Counted from the stretch's first letter, positions 5,666-12,950 are shown. The stretch: 20,748 nucleotides of DNA from an uncultured Collinsella sp. (GCA_902494765.1 CABUUK010000044.1:1-20748), one strand, 5' to 3'. The notes: generated by a model from the letters alone, not told the origin. Program-made: numbers and translations.

Positions 5666-7581
5666 AGGGCAGGGACTTTCGGCTCATCGTCGAGCTGCGG
5701 AATGGTGCCTACCACGTTATCCGCCAGCCAATTCATCTCGACAATCTGCGTGCTCGGCAGCGGAGGGAAGCCTTCGATCTGTACCACGCCGTTCTGACTG
5801 TGGAGCTCGCCGCCAAAGGGGTTGATGGATCCCTCGACAATGCCGTTGCGGAGCAACTGCACGAGTTTGCGCGTCTGGTAGGGTAGGCCCGGAGCGTAAC
5901 GGATGTCGATAACGCCGGAGCTCATGCCGTACCAGTAGTTGACGGCGCGCACTTGGTTGTCATCGCTGGTCTCGTCCCACGTGCCGTGCAGAAGGCTGCG
6001 AACGATGAGCTCGTAGTAACGGCCCCAGTTCCATACCGGCATGGCGATGCCGGAAACCTTGCCATCGACCAGGCGGTGGAGTCCGTAGGCCGTAGGGTCT
6101 TCGAGCGACTTTGACATGTCAGCGCCGGTCATGACGCTCACGCCTTCGCGGCACATGGCCTCGGCAAGACCACCGGCGGGAACATCGCCCCAAGTGAGGA
6201 TAATCTGCGCACGAGGGTCGAGCAGCGAGGCACCGATAGCGAAGGCGTTGATTTCGCTAAGCGCGCCCGAGGCGAAGACCGACGCATGGTAGCCAATGCG
6301 GTGGTTGTCGGCCATGCTGGCGGCAAGGGCACCCAGTAGGAACTTGGCCTCGTACATCTTTCCAAAGTACGAGCGGACGCTTTGGTGGGGAAGGCCGATT
6401 GAGCAGTTAAGGAACCGCACCCGGGGATACTCGACCGCCGCCCTGAGCGTGTATTCCATGAGCCGGTGTGAGGTCGAGAAGATGACGTTTGCCCCGTGCT
6501 TTACGGCTGTCTCGACGGCGGCGTAGAACACGTCCGGATCGTGGCAGTCCTCGAACGCCTCGGTGCGCACGATGCCGCCAAAGTGCTCATCAAGATACTG
6601 GCGGCCCTGGTCGTGCAGGCTGTCCCAGCTCGACGTGGCACAGGGGAACTCGTGGATAAAGGCGATTCTCATGGGATTGGCGGTGGAGTAGACGGTCTTG
6701 CTCATAAAGAAGTTGAGCACGCCCGAGGAAGATTTTGTCGGTGCGTCCTTTTCCTCGTTGGGCTGCGGCGCTTCGACAAGATCGACCTTGTCCTCGTCGC
6801 TTTTGCCGGCAATGACAAGCTCGCGCCAAATCTTGCACAGGCGGTTGACGACGATATCCGTCGGCGTATCCAGCAGACGGTCCTGGTTGTAGACGTTGAG
6901 GTAGACGAGCATGGCATCGGCAGGCGTAATGTCCAAGTGATCGCCGCCCGCGCGAAGATAGGCGCGCTTAAAGAGCAGGAAGGTGTGACGTAGGTAGTCG
7001 ACCTTCTTTTGAGGCCATTTTTCGACAAGATCTTGGCCGAGCATCTTGGCAAGCATCTCGTAGCTGCCCTCGCGCGAAAACTCTATCTCGTACAGGGGAC
7101 ATACGTACCAAAAGGCGCAAAACTCACCGTACAGGCGGCTCTCGACGGAATTCCACTTGCCGGGGTACAGGCGCGTCACCTTGGCCGAAACCGTCGGAGC
7201 GTCGAGGAATTTGAGGACGCTGACACGCTTGTTGCCCTCTTGGACGTAAAAGCGGTGCATGAACTCGGTGACGATGATGGGGTCGCGGTAGCCCTCGGAG
7301 ATTTGGATATCGTAGAGGTTGGACCATTTGCGGGCGAATTCGGTATTCCAGGGGAGCAACGGCATGAAGTTACACGAAAAGGCCGATTGGCGGCCTTTGG
7401 TAACCGTGCCGACGACCATTTCGAGCGGAATGTCCCGCAGGCCGATGTTCTCGCGCTGCCCGCAGGGAAGCTGAGCGACCAAGCTGTCGAGGTCCGTAAG
7501 GTATGGATGTTCGCTTTGGCTGATGGCGCGACGGCGTCCCTGTTCGCCGCGCTTTCGTGCTTGACGATAGGCCTCTTCCAT
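5662..7581 (-). CDS. ParB-like and BMP/PnrA-like fusion protein, soluble
   Basis: A 639-residue protein without signal peptide or lipobox. Residues 50-140 resemble the ParB/sulfiredoxin fold: EGNKRVSVLK at 115-124 corresponds to the family's G-N-x-R motif. A helical stretch follows (about 170-260), then a charged linker (260-300). Residues 304-605 resemble the BMP/PnrA periplasmic-binding fold: MRIAFIHEF at 304, SWDSLHDQGRQY (318-329), EAKFLLGALAA (411-421), INAFAIGA (444-451) and PRAQIILTW (456-464). BMP proteins normally are lipoproteins that bind purine nucleosides outside the cell; here the domain must be cytoplasmic, suggesting a ligand sensor. AAAGGAG lies 7 nt before the ATG. The 4-nt overlap with the phosphoesterase implies a joint function. 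Databases may label it a BMP-family substrate-binding protein. Confidence 0.75.
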   Translation of the reverse strand: MEEAYRQARKRGEQGRRRAISQSEHPYLTDLDSLVAQLPCGQRENIGLRDIPLEMVVGTVTKGRQSAFSCNFMPLLPWNTEFARKWSNLYDIQISEGYRDPIIVTEFMHRFYVQEGNKRVSVLKFLDAPTVSAKVTRLYPGKWNSVESRLYGEFCAFWYVCPLYEIEFSREGSYEMLAKMLGQDLVEKWPQKKVDYLRHTFLLFKRAYLRAGGDHLDITPADAMLVYLNVYNQDRLLDTPTDIVVNRLCKIWRELVIAGKSDEDKVDLVEAPQPNEEKDAPTKSSSGVLNFFMSKTVYSTANPMRIAFIHEFPCATSSWDSLHDQGRQYLDEHFGGIVRTEAFEDCHDPDVFYAAVETAVKHGANVIFSTSHRLMEYTLRAAVEYPRVRFLNCSIGLPHQSVRSYFGKMYEAKFLLGALAASMADNHRIGYHASVFASGALSEINAFAIGASLLDPRAQIILTWGDVPAGGLAEAMCREGVSVMTGADMSKSLEDPTAYGLHRLVDGKVSGIAMPVWNWGRYYELIVRSLLHGTWDETSDDNQVRAVNYWYGMSSGVIDIRYAPGLPYQTRKLVQLLRNGIVEGSINPFGGELHSQNGVVQIEGFPPLPSTQIVEMNWLADNVVGTIPQLDDEPKVPAL

Positions 7582-7594
7582 GATTTCGCTCCTT

Positions 7595-7630
7595 TAGTCG
7601 TTTAAACAACTATATAAACCATGGTACCAT
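7595..7630 (-). promoter_or_regulatory. Operator-like palindromes before the BMP-fusion gene
   Basis: An 18-bp near-perfect palindrome (7595-7612, TAGTCGTTTAAACAACTA, one mismatched pair) and a perfect 10-bp palindrome ATGGTACCAT (7621-7630) lie 14-49 bp upstream of the start codon at 7581. The - strand bases between them read TTTATATAG, a possible -10 element, with no good -35. Placement suggests a repressor or autoregulator site. Confidence 0.5.
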
Positions 7631-7703
7631 CGTCTTGGTCGCCCGAAAAGGGACAGTTCATAAAGGGCGGCCGGGCCATTAAGAAATAAACCACTCATTT
7701 GCT

Positions 7704-7747
7704 CAGATAAAACCTGCCAAAATAAACCTGTCCCTATTTGGCAGGTT
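7704..7747 (-). repeat. 44-bp hairpin repeat, copy 1, terminator after mscS
   Basis: It differs from the copy at 8806-8849 at two of 44 positions. Arms AACCTGCCAAA and TTTGGCAGGTT form an 11-bp stem. On the - strand it begins inside the mscS stop codon TAA and ends in TTTTATCTG, so it can act as an intrinsic terminator. The loop contains AGGGACAGG. Confidence 0.85.
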
Positions 7748-8513
7748 AGGCGATGATGGGGGCGATGGCGCGGATGCAGGCGTCGGCTGCCGTAAAAGTG
7801 GTGCTGTCGTCGCTGACGATAAAGATGATCTTGCCCTTAATGCCAAAGTCGCCGATCTCGCTAAAGAGCACGTAGGGCTCCTTGTCAAAGCCCGAGATGG
7901 GTGAAACGGCGGCCTTGGTGGCACAGGTGAGCTCGTCTGCCAGCGCATCGAGCGAGTTCCACTTTGACGTGTCCTTCACCGCGACGGGAACGGCAACGCG
8001 TCCAAAGGGCATGAGGTGCACCAGCGTGTTCTTGGAGATATTGGAGTTGGGGACGATGATGGTCTGACCGCAGGCGTCCTCGATGGTCGTGTGGCGCCAG
8101 GTGATGTCCTGCACCACGCCCGAAACGCCGCCGACTTCGATATTGTCGCCGGGTTTGATGATGCCCATAAACGTCACCTGCATGCCGCCGATGAGGTTTG
8201 ACAGCGTGTCCTGAAAACCCAGCGAGATGGCGATGCCGCCGACGCCAAGAGCCGCAACGAGGGCATTTGCGTTAATTCCAAAGCAGTTGTCGAGGATAAA
8301 GCTGCCGCCGATCATCCAAATGACAGCACGCGCGATGTTGATGAAGATACTCGATGCCGGAAGCGGGTTATCGTCTCGGTTAAGCAGATGGTTCAGAGTC
8401 TTGGATACGACCTTGGCAGCGACGGCGGTGCCTATCGCCAAGATGACGGCCCAGATGATGTTGTGGACCCACCGTTGCTCAAAGAAATGAAGAATCGGCT
8501 CAAACAATTCCAT
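7746..8513 (-). CDS. mscS: MscS-family small-conductance mechanosensitive channel
   Basis: A channel that opens on membrane tension and releases solutes during hypo-osmotic shock. The 255-residue protein has about three membrane helices: roughly 17-37, 57-78 and the pore-lining TM3 at 82-112, which shows the Gly/Ala-rich ALVAALGVGGIAISLGF pattern. The cytoplasmic beta domain follows with KPGDNIEV and the conserved PNSNI (155-159). It is slightly shorter than E. coli MscS (286). I choose the ATG at 8513, not 8558, because AGGAGG is 10 nt upstream and the extra 15 residues come from the terminator region. A repeat-type terminator overlaps its stop. Confidence 0.93.
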   Translation of the reverse strand: MELFEPILHFFEQRWVHNIIWAVILAIGTAVAAKVVSKTLNHLLNRDDNPLPASSIFINIARAVIWMIGGSFILDNCFGINANALVAALGVGGIAISLGFQDTLSNLIGGMQVTFMGIIKPGDNIEVGGVSGVVQDITWRHTTIEDACGQTIIVPNSNISKNTLVHLMPFGRVAVPVAVKDTSKWNSLDALADELTCATKAAVSPISGFDKEPYVLFSEIGDFGIKGKIIFIVSDDSTTFTAADACIRAIAPIIA

Positions 8514-8527
8514 GTAGGGAAAACCTC

Positions 8528-8692
8528 CTAATGATCGTCCAACCATGATACCCACCAAGAAGCCCGTCCGATCACATCGGACGGGCCGATAACTTGAGAT
8601 GGGGTGGCCGCGGTGGCGTAAGCTGGGGCGCCGGCGAGCACGCCGGCAAGGAGTGCGGCGGTCAAGGCGAGACGGGGAAGAGAGCTTCTCGT
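8528..8692 (-). pseudogene. Signal-peptide-like ORF with ACG in place of a start codon
   Basis: In this frame codons 2-26 read RSSLPRLALTAALLAG then VLAGAPAYA, a textbook signal peptide with n-, h- and c-regions and an AxA cleavage site, followed by about 28 residues to TAG. AAGGA lies 7 nt before codon 1, but codon 1 is ACG (8690-8692) and no ATG, GTG or TTG lies between it and the in-frame upstream stop. The coding stretch runs through a perfect hairpin (8562-8586), and the stop overlaps the mscS Shine-Dalgarno. It may be a decayed exported-protein gene truncated by deletion, or a short exported peptide using a rare start. Confidence 0.4.
8562..8586 (-). terminator. Perfect 11-bp hairpin before mscS
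   Basis: GCCCGTCCGAT (8562-8572) and ATCGGACGGGC (8576-8586) enclose a 3-nt loop. On the - strand TTCTT follows, a poor T run. It lies about 50 nt before the mscS start, so it may terminate the remnant gene or attenuate mscS. Confidence 0.6.
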
Positions 8693-8755
8693 GGCAGTTT
8701 CCTTAGTCCTTAACCAGTAGTTCCTGCTGACGCTGGATTATCGACATAATATGCG

Positions 8756-8795
8756 AAAACCGCCGCAAGGGCGCCTGTCCCTTAGCGGCGGTTTT
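8756..8795. terminator. Bidirectional terminator hairpin
   Basis: Arms AAAACCGCCGC-AAGGG (8756-8771) and CCCTT-A-GCGGCGGTTTT (8779-8795) pair with a single bulged A, giving T runs on both strands. On the - strand the apical part reads AAGGGACAG. It lies just beyond repeat copy 2, so - strand transcription from the ABC operon meets two terminators in series. Confidence 0.8.
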
Positions 8796-8805
8796 GACGT
8801 TTGCG

Positions 8806-8849
8806 CAGATAAAACCTACCAAAATAAACCTGTCCCTTTTTGGCAGGTT
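8806..8849 (-). repeat. 44-bp hairpin repeat, copy 2, terminator after the ABC ATPase gene
   Basis: Near identical to 7704-7747. On the - strand it starts directly after the TAA stop of the ATPase gene and ends in a TTTTATCTG run, so it can terminate the ABC operon. One arm differs (CCTACC for CCTGCC), replacing a G-C pair of the stem with A-C. Confidence 0.85.
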
Positions 8850-9644
8850 TTAGCTTAGCAGCATGCGGTCGTTGGCGAGCTCGCCGCCCGAGACCTCCTC
8901 GAACTTCTGCAGCAGGTCGGCGACGGTGAGCGACTTCTTCTCATCGCCCGCCACGTCGTAGATTACGTGGCCCTCGTGCATCATGATCAAGCGATTGCCC
9001 AGACGGATGGCGTCATTCATGTTATGCGTGACCATGAGCGTGGTCAGGTGGTGCTCGTCGACGATCTCCTCGGTCAGGTTGAGCACCTTAGAGGCCGTCT
9101 TGGGGTCGAGCGCCGCGGTGTGCTCGTCGAGCAGCAGCAGGCGCGGCTTGGTGAGCGTGGCCATGAGCAGGGTGAGTGCCTGGCGCTGACCGCCCGAAAG
9201 CAGGCCGACCTTGGCGTTGAGGCGCGTGTCCAGACCGAGGTCCAGGCGCTTGAGCAGCTCAACGTACTCGTCCTTCTCGGCCTTGGTGACGCCCCACGAA
9301 AGACCGCGACGCTGGCCACGGCGCTTGGCGAGGGCCAGGTTCTCGGCGATCTGCATGTCGGCTGCGGTGCCGCGCATGGGGTCCTGGAACACGCGGCCCA
9401 GGTACTTGGCACGCTGCGACTCGCTCAGGCGCGAGATATCGGTGCCGTCAAGCTCGATAACGCCCGAATCGAGCGGATACACGCCGGCGATCATGTTGAG
9501 CAGCGTGGACTTGCCGGCGCCGTTGCCGCCGATCACGGTTACAAAGTCGCCGTCGTTAAGGGTGAGGTCGACACCGGTAAGAGCGCGCTTCTCGGTGACG
9601 GTGCCCTTGTTAAAGGTCTTCTTGACGTGCGAGAGCTTAAGCAT
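8850..9644 (-). CDS. ABC transporter ATP-binding protein (TrpZ-like)
   Basis: The cytoplasmic ATPase of an importer. The 264-residue protein has Walker A GGNGAGKST (39-47), the Q-loop in VFQDPMRG, signature LSGGQRQ, Walker B LLLLDEH and the H-loop MVTHNMNDA. I choose the ATG at 9644, not 9653, because GGGAG lies directly against the latter but 9 nt before the former. The start overlaps the permease stop by 8 nt, showing translational coupling. The family matches ATPases partnered with ABC_sub_bind lipoproteins, for which aromatic amino acids have been reported as substrates in Streptococcus and Clostridioides; the substrate here is not established. A repeat terminator abuts its stop. Confidence 0.93.
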   Translation of the reverse strand: MLKLSHVKKTFNKGTVTEKRALTGVDLTLNDGDFVTVIGGNGAGKSTLLNMIAGVYPLDSGVIELDGTDISRLSESQRAKYLGRVFQDPMRGTAADMQIAENLALAKRRGQRRGLSWGVTKAEKDEYVELLKRLDLGLDTRLNAKVGLLSGGQRQALTLLMATLTKPRLLLLDEHTAALDPKTASKVLNLTEEIVDEHHLTTLMVTHNMNDAIRLGNRLIMMHEGHVIYDVAGDEKKSLTVADLLQKFEEVSGGELANDRMLLS

Positions 9645-10560
9645 CTGCCTCATCTCCCTTCGTGTAGGAGCTGCGGAGCTTATAGCGCTCCCAAACCACG
9701 GGCACGCACAGGGCCACGGCGACGATCACGGCGGAGAGCAGCTTCATGTCGTTGGCGTCCATGCCCAACTGCAGCACGATGGCGCGGATAAGGAAGTACA
9801 CCACGGAGCCAAAGACGGCGGAGGCAAGACGGACGCTAAACTGCGTGAGACCGCCGGGCAACAGGCGGCCGAGCACCTCGCCGATAACAATGGCGGCAAG
9901 ACCGATAACGATGGCGCCGGTGCCCATGCCAATGTCGGCATACTTCTGGCTCTGGCAGATGAGTGCGCCCGAAAGGCCGATGAGGGCGTTGGAGAGCACG
10001 AGGGCGATCATCTTGGTGGAGTTGGTGTTGACGCCCAGGGCGCGGATCATGTACTCGTTGTTGCCGGTGGCGCGCAGTGCCGAGCCGATCTCGGTGCCAA
10101 AGAACCAATACAGGATGGCAACGATAGCCACGGCGAGCAAAATACCCAGGATGATGGCGACGGTGGACTGCGGCAGGCCCGTCATGTTGCTGACGGCCGA
10201 GAACACGGTGCCCTTGGCAAGAATGGGCGTATTGGATTTGCCCATGATGCGCAGGTTGATGGACCACAGACTGATCTGGGTGAGGATTCCGGCGAGGATC
10301 GCGGGAATCTCAAAGACGGTGGTCAGAATGCCCGTGACGGCGCCCGCGATGGCGCCGGCGCACATGCCGGCCAGCACGGCGAGCAGCGGGTCGACGTTAT
10401 TGTTGACGATGAGTACGGCGCAGACACAGCCGCCGAGGGCAAAGCTGCCGTCGCAGGTCATATCGGGGATGTCGAGCAGGCGGAACGTGATAAACACGCC
10501 AAGCACCATAATGCCCCAGAGGACGCCCTGCGAAACGGCGCCCTGCAATGCAATGAGCAT
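9637..10560 (-). CDS. ABC transporter permease (TrpY-like)
   Basis: A 307-residue inner-membrane permease of the BPD_transp_2 (LivH-like) family, with about eight to nine hydrophobic segments from residue 3 onward. The segment RALGVNTNSTKMIALVLSNALIGLSGAL is the family's conserved cytoplasmic loop contacting the ATPase. A clear GGAGG lies 8 nt before the ATG. It is the middle gene of a lipoprotein-permease-ATPase set, the usual order for the ABC_sub_bind (PF04392-type) systems. A single permease suggests a homodimeric channel. Confidence 0.92.
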   Translation of the reverse strand: MLIALQGAVSQGVLWGIMVLGVFITFRLLDIPDMTCDGSFALGGCVCAVLIVNNNVDPLLAVLAGMCAGAIAGAVTGILTTVFEIPAILAGILTQISLWSINLRIMGKSNTPILAKGTVFSAVSNMTGLPQSTVAIILGILLAVAIVAILYWFFGTEIGSALRATGNNEYMIRALGVNTNSTKMIALVLSNALIGLSGALICQSQKYADIGMGTGAIVIGLAAIVIGEVLGRLLPGGLTQFSVRLASAVFGSVVYFLIRAIVLQLGMDANDMKLLSAVIVAVALCVPVVWERYKLRSSYTKGDEADA

Positions 10561-10764
10561 GCTTCATACCTCCTAGGATAGGGTGGACACGTGATTTTCC
10601 ATAATAGCGGTACCAATGCATAAAAGAGCTGCGGACGGATGTTTTGTCTCATCCGAAACAAGCAGGGCGAACGCCGGTCTTTAGCGTTCGCCCCAAGGAC
10701 TCAGATATTGAATAACGCGGCTGTGGCGCGCGTGCGGGCCCTAGACGCGTTACCGCGCATGGCG
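10561..10764 (-). other. Intergenic region between lipoprotein and permease genes, with hairpins
   Basis: No gene is seen. A 10-bp perfect stem (10665-10674 with 10684-10693, 9-nt loop) and a smaller 6-bp stem (10636-10641 with 10650-10655) lie in the gap. Neither has a strong T run. Such structures after a binding-protein gene commonly stabilise its mRNA or reduce read-through so that the binding protein is made in excess. Confidence 0.5.
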
Positions 10765-11745
10765 CTACTCGTCCAGAGCGGAAAGGTCGATACCCAGGGC
10801 CTCGGCCATCTCGTCGTTCTTGACGACGACCAGGTCCTTGCTCGAGAGGTGCTTGATCGGCATATCCTCGGGCTTGGCCTCGCCCTTCAGGATCTTAACG
10901 GCCATCTCGCCCGCGGCGTAGCCCAGGTCCTTATAGTTGATGGAGAGGGTGAACAGGCCGCCGGCCATGCACATACCCTCCTCGCCGGTCACGAAGGGGA
11001 GCTTATTCTCCTTGCAGATCTGGCCGACCTGCGAAGCGCCCGCGGCGATGGTGTTGTCAGTGGGGGAGTACAGCGCGTCGACCTTGCCCACGGCAGACTC
11101 GACGACGGACTGAATCTCGTTGGAGCTCGAGACGGTGAAGTCAGTGTACTCGAGGCCCAGCTTGTCGAGCTCCTTCTTGGCGGCCTTGATCTGGACGTCG
11201 GAGTTGGACTCGGCGGTGCAGTAGAGCAGGCCGACCTTTTTAACGTCGGGCAGGACCTTCTGCATCATCTCGAGCTGCTCGGCGACCGGGGTGAGGTCGG
11301 AAGCGCCCGTGACGTTGGTGCCGGGCTTGTCGTTGTCCTGGACCAGGCCGGAGGCGGCGTAGTCGGTGATGGCGCAGCCCACGATGGGGATATCGGCCGT
11401 GGCGCCGGCGGCAGCCTGCGCGGCGGGCGTGGCGATGGCATAAATCAGGTTGACGTTGTCGCCCACAAACTTGTCAGCAATGGACTTACACGTGGACTGG
11501 TCGTTCTGGGCGTTCTTCTGGTCGATCTTGACCTTAAGGCCGCTCTCCTTGATGGCCTTGACAAAGCCGTCGTTGGCGGCATCGAGTGCGGAGTGCTCGG
11601 TGAGCTGCAGAACGCCGATAGTGTAGTCGGAACCGGCGGCAGCAGAGCCGGAACCAGAGTTGCCGCCGCATCCGGCGAGCGGGGCGAGCGCGAGCAGGCC
11701 AGCGGAGACCAGAAGGCTCCTGCGGCTGATGGTGATGTCCTTCAT
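10765..11745 (-). CDS. ABC transporter substrate-binding lipoprotein (TrpX-like)
   Basis: A 326-residue extracellular lipoprotein of the ABC_sub_bind family (PF04392-type). The signal peptide carries SRRSLLVSAG with twin arginines (8-9) and lipobox LAGC (23-26), so Cys26 is the lipidated residue. A Gly/Ser/Ala-rich linker precedes the binding fold that opens with YTIGVLQLTEHSALDAANDG, a family hallmark. TrpX and related proteins bind tryptophan or tyrosine; the substrate here is not provable from sequence. I choose ATG 11745 over 11829 because GGGGGG lies 7 nt upstream and the signal peptide starts there. It is the first gene of the transporter operon. Confidence 0.93.
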   Translation of the reverse strand: MKDITISRRSLLVSAGLLALAPLAGCGGNSGSGSAAAGSDYTIGVLQLTEHSALDAANDGFVKAIKESGLKVKIDQKNAQNDQSTCKSIADKFVGDNVNLIYAIATPAAQAAAGATADIPIVGCAITDYAASGLVQDNDKPGTNVTGASDLTPVAEQLEMMQKVLPDVKKVGLLYCTAESNSDVQIKAAKKELDKLGLEYTDFTVSSSNEIQSVVESAVGKVDALYSPTDNTIAAGASQVGQICKENKLPFVTGEEGMCMAGGLFTLSINYKDLGYAAGEMAVKILKGEAKPEDMPIKHLSSKDLVVVKNDEMAEALGIDLSALDE

Positions 11746-11778
11746 ATCATTACCCCCCAGTATAAAAATGGCTGGAAA

Positions 11779-11804
11779 CACTGCACTGGGACAAAGTGCA
11801 AGTG
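11779..11804 (-). promoter_or_regulatory. Inverted repeat at the transcription start of the transporter operon
   Basis: CACTGCACT (11779-11787) and AGTGCAAGTG (11795-11804) pair with one bulged base around a 7-nt loop. Relative to the predicted -10 element it spans about +1 to +25, a typical repressor or leader-hairpin position. The effector is unknown. Confidence 0.45.
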
Positions 11805-11809
11805 GAACT

Positions 11810-11837
11810 ATAGTAGCGCTGATGTCCATTTTTACAA
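11810..11837 (-). promoter_or_regulatory. Promoter of the ABC transporter operon
   Basis: On the - strand TTGTAA (-35, 11832-11837) and TACTAT (-10, 11810-11815) are 16 bp apart, about 65 bp upstream of the lipoprotein start codon. Confidence 0.6.
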
Positions 11838-11906
11838 CAGCCTGGCGGGTTTTTTAATACAGAATCGGATGGGCGGTACGGGTAGTCGAATGGGCGGCGG
11901 AGGGTC

Positions 11907-12692
11907 TTATGCGGCGGAGGAGGCGTCGTCCTCGTCTAGGGCGGCGAAGAGCTTCTTGCCGTCGAGGAGACGTGTGGTGACGTTTCTCATACGGGCGATC
12001 TCGACGGTGCGCAGCGTATCGTCGGTGCCTCGGGCGTCGTAGACCGTTCCCAGCAGATACGAGATGCCATCGCGCTGCCTGATGGCAAAGGGACGGAGTG
12101 TCATCCGTGCTGCTTCGGTTTCGCCGCGTGTCGTGACGCTCGAAATATCAAAACTCACCGTGGTTCCGTGGTCGATGGCCTGCTCGACGAGCTCGCACGT
12201 GTCGATGCGCTTGATGGGCGTGCGTGTTGCCTTGGTAGCCTTGCTGCCTGCGCTTGGAGCGGGTTCGGGTGTATCGAGGTAGCCGCGAACGTCGGCACTC
12301 GCCATGGCAACTAAGTGCTGCGCCATGCTCTTGCGGATAGCGATAGGCGTGGAGCGGTTGCGCATGACCATACCGTGGAGCCGGATGATCTCTTCATCGG
12401 TGAGCGGGCGGGTAAGAAGTTTGTAGCCCACGCCGCGTTTGTACTCAATTTCGTATCCGGCATGGCGAAGCGCGGAGATGGCGGTGTAGATGCTGCGCCG
12501 CGCCGCCGAGATGGGCATGCGGGCGGGGTCGTCGGGATGGGCGAGGCGCCGGATCAACTCATCGGAAAGCATGGCCTTGTCCTCGCCGGTGTTTTCGCTT
12601 AATAGTTGCAGGATGCGAACGGCGCGATAGGCTGCCATCGAGGCGGCGCCTCTAGTCGTGGTGTCGTAGGTTTCAACAGCGGCTTCGGTCAT
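11907..12692 (-). CDS. Helix-turn-helix/WYL-type transcriptional regulator
   Basis: A 261-residue cytoplasmic regulator. Residues 20-92 form a winged helix-turn-helix; the wing shows HAGYEIEYKRGVGYKL (77-92). A basic linker (about 145-160) leads to a WYL-like C-terminal ligand domain with FDIS, MTLRPFAIRQRDGISYLLGTVYD and LRTVEIARM. No strict W-Y-L triad is seen, so the domain call is by overall pattern. I choose ATG 12692 over GTG 12701: AAAGGA is 10 nt from the former and 1 nt from the latter. Its own promoter region carries three TTTCAACAGC-type sites. The target may be itself or the adjacent ABC operon. Confidence 0.78.
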   Translation of the reverse strand: MTEAAVETYDTTTRGAASMAAYRAVRILQLLSENTGEDKAMLSDELIRRLAHPDDPARMPISAARRSIYTAISALRHAGYEIEYKRGVGYKLLTRPLTDEEIIRLHGMVMRNRSTPIAIRKSMAQHLVAMASADVRGYLDTPEPAPSAGSKATKATRTPIKRIDTCELVEQAIDHGTTVSFDISSVTTRGETEAARMTLRPFAIRQRDGISYLLGTVYDARGTDDTLRTVEIARMRNVTTRLLDGKKLFAALDEDDASSAA

Positions 12693-12872
12693 GGTGTCCA
12701 CGTCCTTTCCGTTTTGGGTGGCGACGGTATGGAGCCTAGGACGTGGGGCTTTCCCAGGGGCGCAGGGCGCTCTGGGCGGTCGGTAGTCGTCGGCAAACGG
12801 CGGGTCGAGTTTTCAACAGCCCTGCCCAACTGACCAAAAACTTGCCAAAAGCTTGACGGATGCTGTTGAAAA
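12693..12872 (-). promoter_or_regulatory. Regulatory region with repeated GCTGTTGAAA sites
   Basis: TTTTCAACAGC (12810-12820) and its exact reverse complement GCTGTTGAAAA (12862-12872) form an 11-bp inverted repeat with 41 bp between arms. A third 10-bp copy, TTTCAACAGC, lies at 12671-12680 within the start of the regulator gene. No clear -35/-10 pair is visible. Autoregulation by the WYL-type protein is an inference. Confidence 0.45.
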
Positions 12873-12904
12873 AAGCGTCTCTCGACCGATGTCGAGAGAC
12901 GCTT
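12867..12904 (-). terminator. Terminator of asnS
   Basis: A 14-bp perfect stem (AAGCGTCTCTCGAC, 12873-12886, with 12891-12904) has a 4-nt loop. On the - strand it is followed by TTTTTTCAAC, a good T run, 46 nt after the asnS stop. Confidence 0.9.
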
Positions 12905-12950
12905 ATGCGATGAGCGTTGGCGTGTGGCGACGCGAGCTAGCGTCCGACGA

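Noticed and set aside
9211..10581. 456-residue + strand ORF over the ABC permease
   Set aside because: It is antisense to two clear ABC transporter genes and has an acidic/His-rich shadow composition.
11851..11856. Six-T run as a + strand terminator
   Set aside because: No adequate stem precedes it and no + strand gene ends nearby.
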